DNA from: Arthrobacter sp. SO5
GTDB lineage: Bacteria; Actinomycetota; Actinomycetes; Actinomycetales; Micrococcaceae
NCBI RefSeq assembly: GCF_020532805.1
Contig: NZ_MQTQ01000054.1
Span: 1 to 64,000, forward strand
Direction of reading: 5' to 3'
DNA: 64,000 nucleotides
Positions 61,645 through 64,000 of the stretch are shown piece after piece (positions within the stretch are counted from its first letter, which is position 1; the number at the start of each line of letters is the position of its first letter). The notes under the pieces are model-generated. The model worked only from the letters and a program-made list of their open reading frames with translations, did not search any database and was not told the DNA's origin. The translations under genes were made by a program, and so were the position numbers.

Positions 61645-63171
61645 TCAGCGGCGTTGAACCCCGGCGTCCTCGGCTCCGGCCGGCGTGGCCGGCACGGAAG
61701 CCGGGGTGCCCCAGCCCTGCACCGGCTGCGGCTTGGCGAAGAACAGCGCCACCGCAGCGCCCAGCAGGATGACCGCGGCGGGGAGCAGGATGGACTGGCC
61801 CATCGCCGTCGAGAAGCCCTCGCGCAGCGCCGCAGGCAGCGTGCCGCCGAACGACATCGGGCTGGCCCCGCCGGATCCGCCCGGAGGCGCCGGGAGTTCC
61901 GCCGCGAGGCGCGCCTGGATCAGAACGGCGATGGCGGCACTGCCCAGGACGGCCCCGATCTGGCGGGTCGTGTTGTAGACGCCGGCGCCGGCGCCGGCCT
62001 GCCGGGGCGGCAGGTTCCTGGTAGCGGTGGTGCTCAGCGGCGCCCAGATGCCGGCATTGGCGAAGCCGAGGACGGCGCTCGGCAGCAGGAACAGCCAGAT
62101 CGGCGTGTCCGGGTGCATGAGGGAGGCATTCCAGAACAAAGCCACCGACATGAGGACCAGGCCGGTCGCCGTGGTGTACTTCGGGTTGACCCGGTCAATG
62201 ATCTTGCCCACCACGGGGGCGAGCCCTCCCGAGATCACGGCCATGGGCACCATCATGAGGGCGGACTGGGTAGGCGTGAGGCCGCGGACGATCTGGTAGT
62301 AGAAGATCAGGGGCAGGCTGAAGGCGGTTACCGTGAATCCCACGGTGGTGATGCCGATGTTGGCAAGCGAGAAGTTGCGGTCCTTGAACAGGGACAGCGG
62401 CAGCAGCGGCTCGCCCTTGTTGAACCGCTGCCACACGACGAACACGATGAGCACCGCAATGCCGGTGCTGATGAGCCCCCACACCGTGATGGGCCCGGCG
62501 ATGGTGCCCCAGTTGTAGGTCTCCCCCTCTTGGATGCCGAACACCAGCAGGAAGAGTCCGACGGAGCTGAGCAGCACGCCGGGGATGTCGAACTTGTGCG
62601 GGTGGGTGGTGAGGGAGGGCACGAAGCGCAGCGCGAGGACGAAGCCGACGATTCCGACCGGGATGTTGATGAAGAAGATCCACTGCCAGCCGAGACCGTC
62701 AACCAGGACCCCGCCGAGGATCGGTCCGACCAGGGTGGCGACGCCGGCCGTGGCGCCCCAGATGCCCATGGCGGCACCGCGCCGGTCCGGCGCGAAGATC
62801 CGGGTAATGACCGCCATGGTCTGGGGCGTCATCATGGCCGCGCCAAAGCCCTGCAGCACGCGGGCACCGATGAGCGTCTGGACGTCGCCGGACAGCCCGC
62901 ACCACAGCGAGGCCAGGGTGAAGACCACGAGCCCTGAGAGGTAGAGCTTCTTCGGGCCGAAGCGGTCTCCCAGCCGGCCCGTGACCAGCAGCGGGACCGC
63001 ATAGGCCAGCAGGTAGGCGCTGGTCACCCAGATCACGGAATTAATGTCCGCGTTCAGGCCCTCCATGATCTTGGGATTGGCCACGGAGACAATGGTGGTG
63101 TCGATCAGGATCATGAAGAAACCGATCACCAGGGACCAGAGGGCCGGCCAGGGCCTAGCTACGTTTTCCAT
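61645..63171 (-). CDS. MFS multidrug exporter, DHA2 (EmrB/QacA) family
   Basis: This proton-driven exporter has 508 residues and about 14 membrane segments. Motifs include MILIDTTIVSVANPKI in helix 1, GRLGDRFGPKKLYLSGLVVF (motif A) and LVGPILGGVLVDGLGWQWIFFINIPVGIVGF (motif C). A putative start is the ATG at 63171. It is convergent with the GNAT gene at 60911. No local regulator gene of the TetR or MarR type was found, so its inducer is unknown. Confidence 0.9.
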   Translation of the reverse strand: MENVARPWPALWSLVIGFFMILIDTTIVSVANPKIMEGLNADINSVIWVTSAYLLAYAVPLLVTGRLGDRFGPKKLYLSGLVVFTLASLWCGLSGDVQTLIGARVLQGFGAAMMTPQTMAVITRIFAPDRRGAAMGIWGATAGVATLVGPILGGVLVDGLGWQWIFFINIPVGIVGFVLALRFVPSLTTHPHKFDIPGVLLSSVGLFLLVFGIQEGETYNWGTIAGPITVWGLISTGIAVLIVFVVWQRFNKGEPLLPLSLFKDRNFSLANIGITTVGFTVTAFSLPLIFYYQIVRGLTPTQSALMMVPMAVISGGLAPVVGKIIDRVNPKYTTATGLVLMSVALFWNASLMHPDTPIWLFLLPSAVLGFANAGIWAPLSTTATRNLPPRQAGAGAGVYNTTRQIGAVLGSAAIAVLIQARLAAELPAPPGGSGGASPMSFGGTLPAALREGFSTAMGQSILLPAAVILLGAAVALFFAKPQPVQGWGTPASVPATPAGAEDAGVQRR

Positions 63172-63207
63172 GGGATTCCTTAAGTGAGGGTGTGGATGCG
63201 GTTCGTT

Positions 63208-63621
63208 TCACCCTCGGCCCAGCAGTGCCTGGATGTCGGCGCGGGCGAACATCTGCGCGGCCGCGCGCGCGGACGGGCTGCCGGCGTCGGGATCCGCGCC
63301 TGCCTCCACGAGTGCCTGCACGGCCCCCGGATAGCCCTTGAACACGGCGCCGGCGAGCGGCGTCTGGCCACGGTCGTTGGCGGTGTTGGGATCGCCGCCG
63401 TGCTGCAGGATCACCCGGACCGTGCCGGCGTGGCCGTGGTAGGCGGCGAGCATCAGCAGGGTATCTCCGGCGTCGTTAGTCAGCGTGGCCGGAACCCCCG
63501 CGGCGAGGTACGCATCGAGCACGTCCGAGTCGCCCCCGCGCGCCGCGTCAAAAAGCTTGTGCGCCAGGGCGAGCGTTTCCGGGTCCGGCGCGGTGTCCGG
63601 TGCCGGATGGTCGCGGTTCAC
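63208..63621 (-). CDS. Ankyrin-repeat protein
   Basis: This 137-residue protein is built of three to four ankyrin repeats (DAGDTLLMLAAYHGHAGTVRVILQHGGDPN, DRGQTPLAGAVFKGYPGAVQALVEAGADPD). Such small bacterial ankyrin proteins bind partner proteins, but the partner is unknown. It overlaps the ygfZ-like gene by four bases and lies upstream of the MFS gene. Confidence 0.88.
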   Translation of the reverse strand: MNRDHPAPDTAPDPETLALAHKLFDAARGGDSDVLDAYLAAGVPATLTNDAGDTLLMLAAYHGHAGTVRVILQHGGDPNTANDRGQTPLAGAVFKGYPGAVQALVEAGADPDAGSPSARAAAQMFARADIQALLGRG

Positions 63622-64000
63622 CGTGTCCCCCGCAGGAAACCGGTCTGCCGCCCCACGACCTGGCCGGCGTCGGGGGCCACAATGACTTCCTGGGCCGCGG
63701 TGTAGGGCTCGTCGCCGTCAAGGACGGTCAGCACTTCCTCCGGCGCGACCGAGCGTTTGACCACGGCCAGGGCCACCGGCCCCATTTCGTAGTGCTGCGC
63801 CACGGACGTGACGGTGCCGACCTTGCGCTCACCGACGCGGACCTCGCTGCCGACGGCGGGCATGGTGTGCTGCGATCCGTCGAGCTGGAGGAACACGAGC
63901 CGGCGCGGCGGGTGGCCCAGGTTGTGCACGCGGGCCACCGTTTCCTGGCCCTTGTAGCAGCCCTTGTTCAGGTGCACGGCGGTGCGGAGCAGGTCGAGTT
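63618..64000 (-). CDS. ygfZ: YgfZ/GcvT-like folate-binding protein, N-terminal part outside window
   Basis: The visible 127 codons end the gene. They encode the family signature KGCYKGQETVARVHNLG and a C-terminal beta-barrel-like part. YgfZ proteins bind tetrahydrofolate and help make or repair Fe-S clusters. The frame stays open to the window edge (LDLLRTAVHLN before the signature), so a GTG at 63977 is only internal. It runs four bases into the ankyrin gene. Confidence 0.85.
   Translation of the reverse strand, partial: LDLLRTAVHLNKGCYKGQETVARVHNLGHPPRRLVFLQLDGSQHTMPAVGSEVRVGERKVGTVTSVAQHYEMGPVALAVVKRSVAPEEVLTVLDGDEPYTAAQEVIVAPDAGQVVGRQTGFLRGTR

Overview
The window is high-GC chromosomal DNA from an actinobacterium of the Micrococcaceae, most like Arthrobacter or Pseudarthrobacter. 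This rests on gene content and order (Tad locus, spc operon without rpsN, short-LID adenylate kinase, PspC/two-component cluster), GC-rich codon use and frequent GTG/TTG starts. No database search was possible, so the genus is an inference. The window is core chromosome: no prophage, insertion sequence, integron or CRISPR array was seen.

Layout. 1-6494: the end of a Tad/Flp pilus locus (tadA cut by the window edge, tadB, tadC) closed by a strong hairpin, then a degenerate HPt-like gene, an OmpR-type response regulator and a divergent membrane histidine kinase. 6515-10803 (minus): infA-rpmJ-rpsM-rpsK-rpoA-rplQ-truA behind one promoter. 10815-15497: a DmpA/NylC-like P1 peptidase divergent from a sugar ABC importer that lacks an ATPase. 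15530-28462 (minus): the S10 and spc ribosomal operons plus secY-adk-map. Hairpins split this run at rpsQ/rplN, rplO/secY and adk/map. 28872-30452: a GH1 beta-glucosidase and a 41-residue membrane protein. 30526-35413 (minus): rpsL-rpsG-fusA and tuf, with tuf on its own promoter. 35454-43380 (minus): rpoB-rpoC. 43545-47195: thiolase, a YbaK-type deacylase and a secreted 5'-nucleotidase. 47327-54169 (minus): tRNA-Trp-secE-nusG-rplK-rplA, two paralogous double-GNAT genes, and rplJ-rplL behind an attenuator. 54343-64000: an aminotransferase, an envelope-stress three-component cluster (LuxR regulator, PspC-histidine kinase, three divergent membrane genes), pfkA, a GNAT, an MFS exporter, an ankyrin protein and the 3' part of a ygfZ-like gene.

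How it works together. Most of the window builds the ribosome, RNA polymerase core, elongation factors and the Sec channel (SecY, SecE). The regulatory layer is readable. A repeated -10 element TAGACT sits upstream of secY, tuf, rpsL, trnW-secE-nusG, pfkA and the nucleotidase gene, with TAGACA at rpoB. Hairpin terminators or attenuators lie at nearly every operon boundary.

The observations most worth following are: the HPt-like protein with Leu where the phospho-accepting His should be; two intergenic palindromes with the same 16-bp arms and different loops; a three-armed competing hairpin at 15441-15497; an 11-mer (CCGCTATATGA) found before rpoA and twice before rpoB; the PspC-rich cluster; and the paired double-GNAT genes between ribosomal operons.
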